Below are positions 17,753-27,444 of a stretch of 64,000 nucleotides of DNA, piece after piece (position 1 is the stretch's first letter; each line of letters opens with the position of its first letter). Under the pieces are notes generated by a model. The model did no database searches, was not told the origin of the DNA, and saw only the letters and a list, made by a program, of their open reading frames with translations. Source of the stretch: Planctomycetota bacterium. Lineage in GTDB: Bacteria; Planctomycetota; SZUA-567. The stretch covers positions 25,774 to 89,773 of the forward strand of contig JAGUZQ010000110.1 in the NCBI GenBank assembly GCA_020060765.1, written 5' to 3'. Made by a program: the position numbers and the translations under genes.

Positions 17753-19240
17753 TCAAACACCCTCACAGTCAGTCACTGACAATAGTTGCGATTTCCAGTT
17801 TACATAAGCTTCGCCATATGCCCCACGCTCCGGCGCAATGGTTTTTTCCACCGCAAGAGTTGCAAAAGCTTCAGTAAAAGATGGATAAACCCCGGCACCG
17901 ATGCCTGCTCCGCGCGCCGCGCCCAGCGCGCCGTCGGTGTTGTACAGTTCTATCGTCACGCCTCCCGCTCCGGCGAGGGTATGCGAGAAGATATCGCTCA
18001 GGAACATGTTGGTCGCGCCCGCGCGAAGCAGACGCGCTTCGATTCCCGCCTCCCGCATGACTTCCATCCCGTAGATAAAAGAAAAAGCCACGCCCTCCTG
18101 CACCGCGCGGCAGAGATGGGCGGGGCCGTGGCGGTTGAGGTCAAGCCCCAATATCCGCGCGCCGGGATTGGCATTGCCCAGCACCCGCTCCGCGCCGTTG
18201 CCGAAAGGCAGAACCCTCACTCCCTCCGCGCCGACAGTAACAGTCGCGGCCAGCCGGTTCATCTCCGCGTATTCCAAACCGCCCAGCAAACGGCGCGTCC
18301 AGGCATTCATAATCCCCGCGCCGTTAATACAAAGCAACACGCCCAGGCGCGGTGCTGTCGCAGTGTGGTTAAGATGCAGGAAAGTGTTGACGCGCGATTG
18401 CGGATCGAAACGCTTCCGGTCGGTGACGCCGTAAACCACGCCGGAAGTTCCCGCCGTCGCCGCGATTTCACCCGGCTCAAGCACGTTCAGCGACAGGGCA
18501 TTATTGGGCTGGTCACCGCCCCGATAGGACACGGGAATGCCTGCTTTCAGTCCGAACGCGTCGGCTGCCTCGCGCGTGAGTACTCCCTGCACGCCGAAGG
18601 TTGGCGTCAAATCCGGCAGTACCTCCTGATCAAAGCCGAAAGAGTCCAGCAGAAATCCGCATGGCTCGTCTTGCTGAAAATCCCAGAATATCCCTTCCGA
18701 CAGACCGGAAGCGGTAGTGCGCGCCAGACCGGTCAGGCGCGAGACCAGCCAGTCGCCCGGCAGCATGATCTTGTCTGTCTTTGCATAAATCTCCGGCTCG
18801 TTTTCCTTTACCCAGGCGAATTTCGCCGCCGTGAAATTACCGGGGGAATTCAGCAGGCTGGACAGGCACCGCTCCGCGCCAAGCTGCTCGAAAGCCTTTT
18901 TGCCATAAGGAACTGCCCGGCTGTCGCACCAGATAATGGCGGGGCGCAAGACGTTCATCTCCCTGTCCACGCAGACCAGCCCGTGCATCTGGTAGGCAAT
19001 GCCTATCGCCTGCACTTCCGCGCCGTCGCTGCATGCCGCTTGCAACGCCAGGCGCACGGCGGCGCGCGCGTTTTCGTACCACATGGCCGGATCCTGCTCG
19101 GCGAAGCCGGGGTGCGGCGAGGAAATCGGCTGCTCCGTCTCAGGAAAAAAAGCACTCGCGACACAAGCGCCTGTTTCCGCCGACAGCAGCGACGCCTTTA
19201 CCGCCGAACTGCCCAGATCGATGCCCAGAAGATATCCCAT
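17753..19240 (-). CDS. xylB: Xylulokinase
   Basis: 495 residues of the FGGY kinase family. N-terminal ATPase motif [17 protein letters not shown], substrate-loop MHGLVCVD near residue 80, and the second ATPase half with [10 protein letters not shown] (phosphate-2) and GATNMFLSD (adenosine motif variant). Start at 19240 is chosen because GGAGG lies 7 nt upstream; an ATG six bases earlier sits too close to it. It phosphorylates D-xylulose for entry to the pentose phosphate pathway. Transcribed with xylA. Confidence 0.94.
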   Translation of the reverse strand: MGYLLGIDLGSSAVKASLLSAETGACVASAFFPETEQPISSPHPGFAEQDPAMWYENARAAVRLALQAACSDGAEVQAIGIAYQMHGLVCVDREMNVLRPAIIWCDSRAVPYGKKAFEQLGAERCLSSLLNSPGNFTAAKFAWVKENEPEIYAKTDKIMLPGDWLVSRLTGLARTTASGLSEGIFWDFQQDEPCGFLLDSFGFDQEVLPDLTPTFGVQGVLTREAADAFGLKAGIPVSYRGGDQPNNALSLNVLEPGEIAATAGTSGVVYGVTDRKRFDPQSRVNTFLHLNHTATAPRLGVLLCINGAGIMNAWTRRLLGGLEYAEMNRLAATVTVGAEGVRVLPFGNGAERVLGNANPGARILGLDLNRHGPAHLCRAVQEGVAFSFIYGMEVMREAGIEARLLRAGATNMFLSDIFSHTLAGAGGVTIELYNTDGALGAARGAGIGAGVYPSFTEAFATLAVEKTIAPERGAYGEAYVNWKSQLLSVTDCEGV

Positions 19241-19256
19241 CCGCATTCCTCCCCTT

Positions 19257-19296
19257 GCGCAATATCATTATTATGCCTTATCTTTCGGTATTGCGC
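19257..19296. promoter_or_regulatory. Inverted repeat between xylB and the AraC gene, candidate operator
   Basis: GCGCAATA at 19257-19264 and TATTGCGC at 19289-19296 form a perfect 8-bp inverted repeat with centres 32 bp apart, about three helical turns. It lies in the 126-bp divergent region next to the xylB ribosome site. AraC proteins bind paired half-sites, though usually direct repeats, so binding by the neighbouring AraC protein is a hypothesis. Confidence 0.4.
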
Positions 19297-19366
19297 CTTG
19301 AATATCCGCGCATTTTATAGCACAATAATCTCAATCTGATTTCAACCGGAAGCAGGATCGACACTT

Positions 19367-20272
19367 ATGCGCAAAATCCCCGCCGCCCGCAGAAGCTACT
19401 ATTTCCGCGATGAAAACTTTCCGCTGGCGGTGCGCCGGGTACTTGCAGACAAGGCCGCGGCGCAGTCGCACGAGCACGATCTGACCGAGGTCGCCCATTC
19501 CCACGACTTCACCGAACTGGTGGTGGTGACCGGCGGCCTGGGCGTGCATCGGCTGGAGGGAGTGGATTTTCCGGTGGCGGCGGGAGATGTGTTTCTGCTG
19601 CACCAGGAACAGGAACATTTTTTTCACAGCCGCGATCGGCTGGAACTGCTGAATGTCATGTATGACCTGAACGGTTTGCGGCTGCCGGAAAACCTGTTGC
19701 GTACGATGCCGGGTTATTGCGCCTTGTTCATGCTGGAACCGGCCTACCGGCGGCGCCACCGTTTCGCCAGCCGCCTGCACCTCAAGCGAATGCCGCTGGC
19801 GCAGGTCGAGCAACTGATTTCCGATATCGAAACCGGGCTTGCCGGGGAGGAAGCGGGGCGCGAGGCGCTGGCAATCAGCCGCCTGCTGGAACTGATGGTG
19901 TTTCTTTCGCGCAGTTACGGCCACAGCGAAGCGACCGAGGCACGCGCGCTGCTGCGCGTGGGCGGAGTCATCGGCGCGCTGGAGCAAGACAGCGTCAGAG
20001 CATGGACAGTGCCGGAACTGATGAAACTCGCGCATATGTCGCGCAGCAACCTGATGCGGGTATTCCGCCAGGCGACCGGGCAGACGCCGGTGGAATACCT
20101 TATCCGCCTGCGCCTGCGCAAAGCCATGTCGTTGCTGCGGCAGACCGACTGGAGCGTGACCCGGATCGCGTCGGCGGCGGGGTTCGAGGACAGCAATTAC
20201 TTTTCCCGCCAGTTCCGCCAGGTTCTGGGACAGTCCCCGTCGTCGTACCGGCGGGGATTTCCTGAGACATAA
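19367..20272 (+). CDS. AraC-family transcriptional regulator
   Basis: 301 residues. An N-terminal cupin-like sensor domain (SHDFTELVVVTGGLGVHRLEG then GDVFLLHQEQEHFF, residues 45-90) and a C-terminal double helix-turn-helix (about 200-298) with WTVPELMKLAHMSRSNLMRVF and the family signature VTRIASAAGFEDSNYFSRQFRQ. This is the RhaS/RhaR-like layout of sugar-sensing activators. Divergent from xylBA with 126 bp between, so xylose-responsive control of xylBA is likely. It converges on the second DUF4838 gene with only six bases between stops. Confidence 0.9.
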   Translation: MRKIPAARRSYYFRDENFPLAVRRVLADKAAAQSHEHDLTEVAHSHDFTELVVVTGGLGVHRLEGVDFPVAAGDVFLLHQEQEHFFHSRDRLELLNVMYDLNGLRLPENLLRTMPGYCALFMLEPAYRRRHRFASRLHLKRMPLAQVEQLISDIETGLAGEEAGREALAISRLLELMVFLSRSYGHSEATEARALLRVGGVIGALEQDSVRAWTVPELMKLAHMSRSNLMRVFRQATGQTPVEYLIRLRLRKAMSLLRQTDWSVTRIASAAGFEDSNYFSRQFRQVLGQSPSSYRRGFPET

Positions 20273-20278
20273 ATCCAA

Positions 20279-23272
20279 TCACGGCAGGATCAGATTGATT
20301 TCGTCCAGCCGCAACGTTACCTCCCGGGTGGGCTTGCCCAGATAGAATAGCAAGGTCTGCATCCGGGAGAGGTCAGCCTTTTTGCCAGCTTCGTCCAGCA
20401 TGAATACGAGTTGGCGGTTCCAGCCGGGCTTGAGTTCGTAACTGCCGAAAGCCGCTTTTCCCTTTCCCTTGCCCGCGTCCAGCCGCAGACCCAGCCGCGC
20501 CGGAGTTTCACCTTCCAGAAAAACGTCGAACCGAACCGCCTTGAATACCGACCAGTCTGCCTGTTCCGCATGCAGCTTCACGCCGGGATAGGAATTTTCC
20601 GCGCGCGGGAGATTGATCAGCAGCGCGCCTTCCCCGGAGCTGCGCGTCAGTTCGCATTTCGCGCCGTTCTCCGACGTAAATGCGGCACCATCGGAGTCTT
20701 TATCAAAAGTCGCTAAAGTAATAACACCATCCAGTGTCGCCAGGCCGAAACTATAAGGATTACAGAAACCGCCATCGGTGACCGACCAAGTCGACAATTC
20801 CAGCGGCTGCCCGACGGGACGACGCTCGCGCCCGAAATTCAGCCCAAAGCGCGGCGCGAGTTTCATTCCGTTTACCGGTATCGCCACCTCGACCGTCCAG
20901 CGCCGGAGTTCGGTATCGATCACGGTCTTGGCCTCAACTTGCGGTTTCCATGACTTATCGGTGCCTCCGACTAAAATCGTGCCGATCGAATTCACCACCA
21001 CTTGCCGGTATTCTTTCCGGGTCAGGCCGGGATCGATAAATATCTCCACGCAGTCGTCTTCCCAGACATTGCCGCCGGGAGTCTTCACCTGCGCGATCAT
21101 ATCGCTCAAGCGGTCTTCCGTGCATTCAAATGCAACATACAACGTTTCGCCGAGCAGACCGATGCGTGCGATAGTGGCCATGCGGGGGGCGCCCATACCA
21201 TTGGAAAGCATGAGCGGAACCTGCGCAGCGTCTTTCCATGCCGCGTCTTCCGATACAATTCCGTCCATCTTCGGCGCAACCGGTAGCGGCTTGAGTTTGA
21301 GATATTTCTCCGCGCGGCTGCTGGTCGACTCCAGCATGTCGATCCGTTTCTTCACAAAAGGCCGCACCTCAGCCTGCGCTTCCGGGGAGAAGGAAACAGT
21401 TATCCACCGCTCCCAGTTTTCCGCGTAACGCTTCAGGATTTTCTCGCGCTCGAACGGGAACGGTTTCCCCGCCTTCGCCAACGACGGCTCCAGCCACAGC
21501 AGCGCCGAATCAACCGGGATACGCTCGTGCGCCACACGTGACAGCATCGCGGCGTCGCCGACACAAGCCGCTTCGGCCGCGTTGAAAATCTTTTCCACCT
21601 TGAGGAAAAAATCGAGATCGAGATAGGCCTTGTGCAGATCGACCCGGTCGAGGTCGATTATCCTGAGTTTGCATTCCCGCTGGCGGCGTTCGACATAGTC
21701 GAGATACTCGCGCATCGGTTTCGCCGCCGCGCCGTAATAGCCTTTGAAAAAAACATCCAACAGCGGCGCGACCGGGCGTTCTGGATTCTGCATCAGCTTG
21801 TAGATCAACCACACCCGCAACGCTGAGAAGGAAGAAACGTCATCTGGACCCCAGCTGTCGGTTGGCACGCCGCCGCCGCCAAAATCCTCGTTTTCCAGGA
21901 ACAGGCTTTCCGCTTTGTTTGCCCGCAGATATTGGAGATCGGGTTGCAGCGCATTAATATTTGAACTGGGCGCGTAGAAACCGGGCGGATGCGGCTTGCG
22001 ATACCACATATAATCCCAGAAAGCCAGATGCGAGGAAATGCGCTGCCAAGAATCGAACGAGTCCCGCAATTCCTTATTCATCGGATGGGTGAACGGTCGC
22101 ACGCATTCCGCCCGACCGTAATTGTCACACCAGCGCATCATCACGTTGCGGCGAGGCTTTATGGTCTTCGGCGGGTCGAGCGTGAAGTTATACGCAAAGG
22201 TCTGGATAATCACGTCCGAAAACTCGCGCTCTATCCGTGCGGCGATGTCGTTGATAAAATCCAACAACAAACCCGCCTGCCCTCCCTCGCGTTCCGCCAG
22301 TTCCTTGCAGCGGGGACAGGCGCAGATGCAGTCGGTACAGTCATTCTGGCTGAGTTCGTAAAATATGCGCGGACGGCTTCCTGCCTTCTCCGCCTCTTCC
22401 CGGTCTTTCCGGATTTCTTCCAGCATGCGGTCAGCAACAAGGTTGCGTACCTCAGGATTGGTCGCGCAAAGCTGGAAGAACGAGCGGGTATGTCCGCGCG
22501 AATCGGTCATCCATTTTCCATCCAGCCCCATGCCGAGATATTCCGGATGAGTCTGGGCAAATTCGGCGGCAGGGATATACTTGCCGAACGTGTGACAATC
22601 GACTTTTTCGAACGCGTCGATACTGGATTCCCGATTCCAGCGCAGAAAACGCTGATCCCGCTCCTTGGCGGCTGCGTCGCCTTTGAAGTGACGCGGGGAA
22701 TACTGACAATGATAATAAAACGCCGGGCTTCCCCGTTCGTTCAAGGCGGGGATGGCAAAAGTAGCGGCCGAAGGAACCACTTCCGCCTCGTCTGACAGAA
22801 CATACATCCCGGCCTGCGTCTCCAGGAATTCGTACACGCCGTACTCCGCCCCGCGCGGCAGGCCTCCGGTAATCATGAGATTGTCGCCCACGACCCGCAC
22901 CAGCCATTCCTCCGGCTCAAACTTGGCCAGGTCGATTCCCTGCGCCGAAGCGAAAACGGTTGCGCCGACATAAATCGCTTTCGCCGGTTGCGCGCCGCTT
23001 TCCGCCTGCACGGCAAAGGTCGCGCCGGTTATGCGCTTCAGCGATTCCGCCAATTCCTTGACCGCGCGCTCTTCCGACGCGGAAGTCTTTTCCGGCTTGA
23101 CGATGATGTAATCGGTTTTCCCCTCGGAAGCCAACATCAGAACCGGTTTCGCGTTTTTCGTTTTCGCGGAGTCTTCCGGCGCGCAGCCAGGCATTCCCAA
23201 CAGCGCGAAACCGAACGCAAACAGACACAGCATTGTCATTACACATACGACGGTAGTTCTGATCTTCGACAT
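20279..23272 (-). CDS. DUF4838 lipoprotein with CBM9-like and C-terminal domains
   Basis: 997 residues. N-terminal lipoprotein signal with Cys near residue 30 (GMPGC). Residues 55-175 alpha-glucuronidase-like N-terminal domain (AVKELAESLKRITGATF, GAEYGVYEFLETQAGM); residues 190-640 DUF4838 core, with CICACPRCKEL parallel to the CPKC of the other copy; residues 680-860 a CBM9/DOMON-like sugar-binding domain (KMDGIVSEDAAWKDAA, WEDDCVEIFID); residues 870-997 a further beta domain. Strong ribosome site GGAGG. Probably an exported glycan-processing protein linked to the xylose genes. It is 170 residues longer than the copy at 3329-5812, which lacks the last two domains. The winged-helix/pseudopilin fusion ends 70 bp upstream. 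Confidence 0.87.
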   Translation of the reverse strand: MSKIRTTVVCVMTMLCLFAFGFALLGMPGCAPEDSAKTKNAKPVLMLASEGKTDYIIVKPEKTSASEERAVKELAESLKRITGATFAVQAESGAQPAKAIYVGATVFASAQGIDLAKFEPEEWLVRVVGDNLMITGGLPRGAEYGVYEFLETQAGMYVLSDEAEVVPSAATFAIPALNERGSPAFYYHCQYSPRHFKGDAAAKERDQRFLRWNRESSIDAFEKVDCHTFGKYIPAAEFAQTHPEYLGMGLDGKWMTDSRGHTRSFFQLCATNPEVRNLVADRMLEEIRKDREEAEKAGSRPRIFYELSQNDCTDCICACPRCKELAEREGGQAGLLLDFINDIAARIEREFSDVIIQTFAYNFTLDPPKTIKPRRNVMMRWCDNYGRAECVRPFTHPMNKELRDSFDSWQRISSHLAFWDYMWYRKPHPPGFYAPSSNINALQPDLQYLRANKAESLFLENEDFGGGGVPTDSWGPDDVSSFSALRVWLIYKLMQNPERPVAPLLDVFFKGYYGAAAKPMREYLDYVERRQRECKLRIIDLDRVDLHKAYLDLDFFLKVEKIFNAAEAACVGDAAMLSRVAHERIPVDSALLWLEPSLAKAGKPFPFEREKILKRYAENWERWITVSFSPEAQAEVRPFVKKRIDMLESTSSRAEKYLKLKPLPVAPKMDGIVSEDAAWKDAAQVPLMLSNGMGAPRMATIARIGLLGETLYVAFECTEDRLSDMIAQVKTPGGNVWEDDCVEIFIDPGLTRKEYRQVVVNSIGTILVGGTDKSWKPQVEAKTVIDTELRRWTVEVAIPVNGMKLAPRFGLNFGRERRPVGQPLELSTWSVTDGGFCNPYSFGLATLDGVITLATFDKDSDGAAFTSENGAKCELTRSSGEGALLINLPRAENSYPGVKLHAEQADWSVFKAVRFDVFLEGETPARLGLRLDAGKGKGKAAFGSYELKPGWNRQLVFMLDEAGKKADLSRMQTLLFYLGKPTREVTLRLDEINLILP

Positions 23273-23342
23273 TATGAGCCTCCGTGAGTTTTGCCATTAC
23301 GGACAGTTGTTTTGCCAAGTCTTCATTTCTGCGATGAGGCCG

Positions 23343-24734
23343 TCAGTCTCCCGTCGCGCGTGTCCACTCCCCCTTGGGTAAGGCGGTGGTGCCGGTGCCG
23401 ACCGTGTCGAACGGGAACTTGGTCGAGATGTGTGTGTCGCAATAGAGATAATTCCACTTGCCGTTGTGCGCGGGAGCGCCGATGCCAGACTCCTGCTGAT
23501 CGGGGCTGAGAGCATAGCAACACGAGCAATTTCCCAAAGTCTGGTTATCGCTGGGACGTTCTAGCAGTAAAATCGTTCCCGAAGGCTGGGTGATATCCCG
23601 CCCCAGGCGGAACACCGGTGGAGCAGGATAGACATTGTAACGCGGCACCATCGTGCCTTTGTCAACGCCCGCGCCGTTGGCCGAATAACTGCGCAAATGC
23701 GATACCCCGTCCACGGGACATACCAGAAGCGGCTTGGGGACATTGGAATAATAGTGTTTCTTTTGCGCGTCGGTAAGATTGCCGCCCAGGTAGTGATCGA
23801 GCAGATCGTCCCAGGTCAATTCAATATTATCAGCGAGGTAGACCCAATACGCGAAAGGCAGCGCGCCCCGGTGATCGCTGGCGTAATCCTGAAAAGCAAT
23901 GCCGACCTGCCGTAAGTTACTGCCGCAGGCAATTGACTGGGTAATCTGCCGCGCTTTCGACAGCGTCGGCAACAGCAACGCCGCCAGAATCGAAATTATC
24001 GCAATTACCACCAGCAGTTCCACCAGCGTGAAAGCCTGTATTCCCCGCATCCGCCCATACTCCCGCCGAAACTTATAGCCTCCGGTTACTGGCGAAGTCA
24101 CAAGTCCGCCTTTTCCCTGATGCCTTTCGGATAACTCACCCATCGCCATTTCTCCTGTCTTCGGGGCGCATTCCTGTAACTCGGGGAGCCAGCCCCGCAT
24201 CCTTGCCAGAGGCAGCGTCAGATAACCGGCGGCTATGGCACCGCGCACGGTTTCCACGAAAATTCCTTGCCGCGATAAATCATCTTTCAACTCCGCCAAA
24301 ACCCAGCCCGGTTTGGCAATACGCAGCACGCCCTTGCGCATGATTTCGTGACTGGGCACCTCTATTTTATAAATGCTGACAGCAGGCGAATTTTTGCGGA
24401 AATCAGCCGGAACCGCGAGACATACTTTTTTCGGCGCGATCTCCACTAGTCCGCAGAAATGCAAAGCGCTTTCGTGGCAGATTATTCCCTGCGGCTTTCC
24501 GTCATTGCTCCTGCTCCAAAACGCCCAGCGGAACAACTCGCCGAAGGGATAAGAACCATCGTTACCTTTTAGATAGTATATCCCGACATCTATTCTGAAC
24601 CACTGATTTGTCTGGCAATAGTGGGAGTGGGTGTTATTGCCGAAACCAAGTTCAATCGCCTGTTTGGCTGAAAAATATCCGCCTTGCCTGGCGGCAAGCT
24701 CTTTCAAGGCGATCTGTTTTGATTTTTTAGCCAT
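23343..24734 (-). CDS. Second AbiEi-like winged-helix/pseudopilin fusion
   Basis: 463 residues from the ATG at 24734 (AAGGA five bases upstream); a longer frame to 24815 has no ribosome site. Residues 1-190 have the AbiEi-like pattern: GGYFSAKQAIELGF, WFRIDVGIYYL, ICHESALHFCGL, KPGWVLAELKDDL. Residues 230-265 are a prepilin N-terminus: RGIQA then [20 protein letters not shown], cleavage after Ala234 with Glu239 at +5. The head carries H-X9-D in PAHNGKWNYLYCDT. The winged-helix parts of the two copies are clearly diverged, the pilin helix nearly identical. An internal AGGAG plus ATG precedes the pilin part. Same strand and next to a DUF4838 gene, as in the first copy. Confidence 0.8.
   Translation of the reverse strand: MAKKSKQIALKELAARQGGYFSAKQAIELGFGNNTHSHYCQTNQWFRIDVGIYYLKGNDGSYPFGELFRWAFWSRSNDGKPQGIICHESALHFCGLVEIAPKKVCLAVPADFRKNSPAVSIYKIEVPSHEIMRKGVLRIAKPGWVLAELKDDLSRQGIFVETVRGAIAAGYLTLPLARMRGWLPELQECAPKTGEMAMGELSERHQGKGGLVTSPVTGGYKFRREYGRMRGIQAFTLVELLVVIAIISILAALLLPTLSKARQITQSIACGSNLRQVGIAFQDYASDHRGALPFAYWVYLADNIELTWDDLLDHYLGGNLTDAQKKHYYSNVPKPLLVCPVDGVSHLRSYSANGAGVDKGTMVPRYNVYPAPPVFRLGRDITQPSGTILLLERPSDNQTLGNCSCCYALSPDQQESGIGAPAHNGKWNYLYCDTHISTKFPFDTVGTGTTALPKGEWTRATGD
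24141..24156 (-). promoter_or_regulatory. Internal ribosome binding site before the pilin part of the second fusion
   Basis: On the minus strand AGGAG (24156-24152) is followed after eight bases by ATG (24143-24141), in frame, giving MGELSERHQG and a 37-residue prepilin leader. A second ATG at 24149 is only two bases away from AGGAG and less likely. This repeats the arrangement at 7036-7050 although the surrounding codons differ. Confidence 0.55.
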
Positions 24735-25136
24735 GGCAATCCTTTTTCCGCTTTGCCATAACCTTACAATACATTCCGTAATTAGCAACAGCACCGCAAT
24801 ACAGTGCCTGCACATTATGCAATCCTACACGTCTATATCCTTACAATTTCGATGTTTACATTTATCGCATAAAATGCGGCGGAGGACGTTTGCGCCTGGA
24901 AGCCGGTACGGGATTGTTTTTAATGATATGGCATAAGGCGGGAGCTAAGGACAATATGGTTTAATTACGGAAAAATCCTTCTGGTTTCAGAAAAAAACTC
25001 ACGGTCGTCATTCCCGCGCAGGCGGGAATCCAGGGGAGAAACCGCACGCAACACCTCCTGGATTCCCGCCTTCGCGGGAATGACGATTCGTACAAAGTGC
25101 GAAACTCGAACTTATGACAAGTCCACGGAATTGGAA
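24735..25136. other. Intergenic region with one 80-bp repeat
   Basis: Upstream region of the second fusion gene. It holds the double palindrome at 25006-25085, and at 24954-24972 the sequence AATATGGTTTAATTACGGA, which matches 16 of 19 bases of the terminal inverted repeat of the element inside hicA. I see no gene. Confidence 0.6.
25006..25085. repeat. 80-bp double-palindrome repeat (dRS3-like)
   Basis: CGTCATTCCCGCGCAGGCGG... at the left and the inverted copy ...CCGCCTTCGCGGGAATGACG at the right, around a 20-odd bp spacer GGGAGAAACCGCACGCAACA. The same unit occurs at 31462-31540, 43883-43962 and 63420-63496 and in altered form at 5889-6275. Confidence 0.9.
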
Positions 25137-26594
25137 TTATACCGCGTGTCGCTTGCGCAATTCCGCCGCCGCCCAGGCTCGGTCGGTTTCCTCCAGCCGC
25201 TTACAGTATTTTTCCAACTGCATCTTCGGCTTGGCGTGCTGCGGCCCGCCTTCGTGAATCACCGTCCACAGCGGGTCAACAGTACACCTGTCGGCCATGG
25301 CCAGCATCCGGTCGTCGTGCCACTCGCACAACCTATGCGCCGCTTCCCGGCAGAGGTCTGGACGCGTGGGGGCAAGGTCGGTCTGTTCGTGGGGGTCGGC
25401 CACGACGTCGAACAGCATTTCCCGCGGGTGCAGGCGCAGTCCGTCGTGATAGGTGCGGATATACTGATAGCGATCCCACCTCACCGCGCGCTGGCAGACA
25501 TGGGCGCACTGTCCCAGCACCAGGTAATCCCGCGCGCAGTCCTTACCTTCTTGTAGAACCGGCGCGTAGCTTTCTCCTTGCCATTTTTCAAAAGGTTCAA
25601 CCCCGAACAGATCGGCCAGCGTGGGCGGGAGGTCGAGGTTGTAGTGCAACCCCGCATCGGCATGGCCTTTTTTACAGCCCGGCCACCGGATTATCATCGG
25701 AATCCGGTGGGTAGCGTAATCGGCGGTGCCGTGCTCCATGTAGATGCCGAGTTCCCCCTGGTTTTCGCCGTGGTCGGAAGTGATGATAACCGCCACATCT
25801 TCCATTACGCCCTGCTTTTCCAGGGCGGCGAAAATCATGCCGATGTGGCTGTCCATGTAGGCGATGCCGCAATCGTAACCGTCGATGTGCTTGCGCAGGT
25901 CTTGCATGTTGCGGACTTCCGGCACATGTCGGGGGTATTCCGGTCTTGGGTTACTATCATACATATTTATTTCGCGCGCGCAGTGCGGACCGACTGCCTG
26001 CTGATGCGATTCCACCACTTCCTCGGTCAGCCACTCCGGTAACGGCTCGCCTGCAAACGGGTTGCCGAATTTTTCAGGCGCACGGTAAAATCCATGCGCG
26101 TCCCAATAATTGATGTGCAGGAACCAGTTATCTTCCGACGCGTTGTTTTTTATCCAGTCCAGCACTATCGGGGTGATATTTTCTGCTGATTCATTGCCGC
26201 ATTTACCGGTATTGTGCATTTCGTTAAAACCGCTGTAGAACCACCAGGCGCCGTGGCGTTCGGCGAAGGGGCTGACGGAAACTGTTTTGAGTCCCTGCGC
26301 ACGCAAAGTATCGACAAAACCCTTGTCGACCGCACGGAATCCGCGCGTCTCTCCCTGCAAGCGCAAGTCCGCCGCGGTGCCTCCATGCCCGACCACGCCG
26401 GTGTCGATGCCGAAGCGCCCGGTAAAAAGCGCCGCCCGGCTGGGCAGGCAGGGCGCGTCGGAGCAATAATAATTGTCGAACCGCACACCCTCGCTCGCGA
26501 TGCGGTCGATGTTGGGGCTGGTGTTGCGATGATAGCCGTAACAACCAAGATGATCCGGACGCAGGGTGTCGAGATCAAGAAACAGAATTCGCAT
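25137..26594 (-). CDS. Sulfatase, Cys-type
   Basis: 485 residues from the ATG at 26594 (AGGAG five bases upstream). N-terminal metal Asp pair DLDTLRPDH; the sulfatase signature C-L-P-S-R at Cys49-Arg53, where Cys is converted to formylglycine by a maturase; later TSDHGENQGE with metal residues. It hydrolyses sulfate esters. No signal peptide, so it is probably cytoplasmic and acts on imported sugars or small sulfate esters. Next to an IclR regulator (66-bp gap, same strand) and the xylose/DUF4838 block, which suggests use of a sulfated glycan. Heparan-sulfatase-like or choline-sulfatase-like specificity cannot be told apart here. Confidence 0.9.
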   Translation of the reverse strand: MRILFLDLDTLRPDHLGCYGYHRNTSPNIDRIASEGVRFDNYYCSDAPCLPSRAALFTGRFGIDTGVVGHGGTAADLRLQGETRGFRAVDKGFVDTLRAQGLKTVSVSPFAERHGAWWFYSGFNEMHNTGKCGNESAENITPIVLDWIKNNASEDNWFLHINYWDAHGFYRAPEKFGNPFAGEPLPEWLTEEVVESHQQAVGPHCAREINMYDSNPRPEYPRHVPEVRNMQDLRKHIDGYDCGIAYMDSHIGMIFAALEKQGVMEDVAVIITSDHGENQGELGIYMEHGTADYATHRIPMIIRWPGCKKGHADAGLHYNLDLPPTLADLFGVEPFEKWQGESYAPVLQEGKDCARDYLVLGQCAHVCQRAVRWDRYQYIRTYHDGLRLHPREMLFDVVADPHEQTDLAPTRPDLCREAAHRLCEWHDDRMLAMADRCTVDPLWTVIHEGGPQHAKPKMQLEKYCKRLEETDRAWAAAELRKRHAV

Positions 26595-26660
26595 TTTTTC
26601 TCCTATCGAATATGACTCAAAGATAAATTGTTTGATGCACAACTTATTTTGAACAAGTCC

Positions 26661-27434
26661 TTAATCTGAAAACGGAACATCCTGGTATGCAAACGCCTGC
26701 GGTCGTGAAAGTTCCTCCGCATGTTTAAGAACCTGCTCGTAAATATCAACATCAGCATTAACGCAAACGTTAATGATCCGGGCGACAACCAGCGCCCCGA
26801 CCGGCTTGCCCTGCGACAGCACGACCGCCCCTGTGCGTTTCACGCCATAGGGGTTGGCGGTCAAATCCTCGCACCAGCCTCGTTTTTTCGCTTTTTCAAG
26901 CTGGTCAGACACTTCTTCCTTGCCGATAAACTGCTTTTCCGAGCCGTTATATTTCCAGAATCCTTCCCTGGCATAATCCCCAGCCTCACGGAAAAAAGCA
27001 TTGCCCAGTATGGCTGCACTTTCCAGTTCGCCCACCCATCCCCTCACATAGCCCACCCGCGCGCGCACGCCCACTTCCCCGCGCGCCGGTTCCGCACGGG
27101 CAGTCATGACCATGCCGGTTTCCCCGGGCAGGTAAAACTCCGCCGCATGACCTGTGGCGTTTGCTAACGCGGACAAGGCATCGCGCAATCTTTCCCCGAA
27201 CGCCTGGTCTGTCTCGGTAATCCTGACCAGCCTAGCCACTGCCAGATATTTTTTAGTCCGGCTGTCGCGCGCCAGCAGATCAAGCGCCTCAAGCGCGCCC
27301 AAAAGACGAGTAAGTGAAGATTTGGGAAACCCGGTGAGAGCAGCGATGTCCTCCAGCGATATCGCCTCCTTGCCGTCCAGCAAACGCAGGATTTCGATAC
27401 CGCGAACCAGAGCTGGCGCAGAGGTTTCAGTCAT
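26661..27434 (-). CDS. IclR-family transcriptional regulator
   Basis: 257 residues from the ATG at 27434, which has GGGG six bases upstream; a longer frame reaches through the promoter and is rejected. N-terminal winged helix (LVRGIEILRLLDGKEAISLEDIAALTGFPKSSLTRLLGAL, residues about 8-48) followed by an IclR ligand domain ending near residue 245. Upstream of a sulfatase on the same strand; IclR proteins often control sugar or aromatic catabolism, so it probably regulates that gene. The promoter and a candidate autoregulatory operator are visible at 27445-27505. Confidence 0.88.
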   Translation of the reverse strand: MTETSAPALVRGIEILRLLDGKEAISLEDIAALTGFPKSSLTRLLGALEALDLLARDSRTKKYLAVARLVRITETDQAFGERLRDALSALANATGHAAEFYLPGETGMVMTARAEPARGEVGVRARVGYVRGWVGELESAAILGNAFFREAGDYAREGFWKYNGSEKQFIGKEEVSDQLEKAKKRGWCEDLTANPYGVKRTGAVVLSQGKPVGALVVARIINVCVNADVDIYEQVLKHAEELSRPQAFAYQDVPFSD

Positions 27435-27444
27435 GACATACCCC

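Noticed and set aside
24735..24815. 27-codon upstream extension of the second fusion gene
   Set aside because: Starts without a ribosome site, while the ATG at 24734 has AAGGA at good spacing and fits the winged-helix start.
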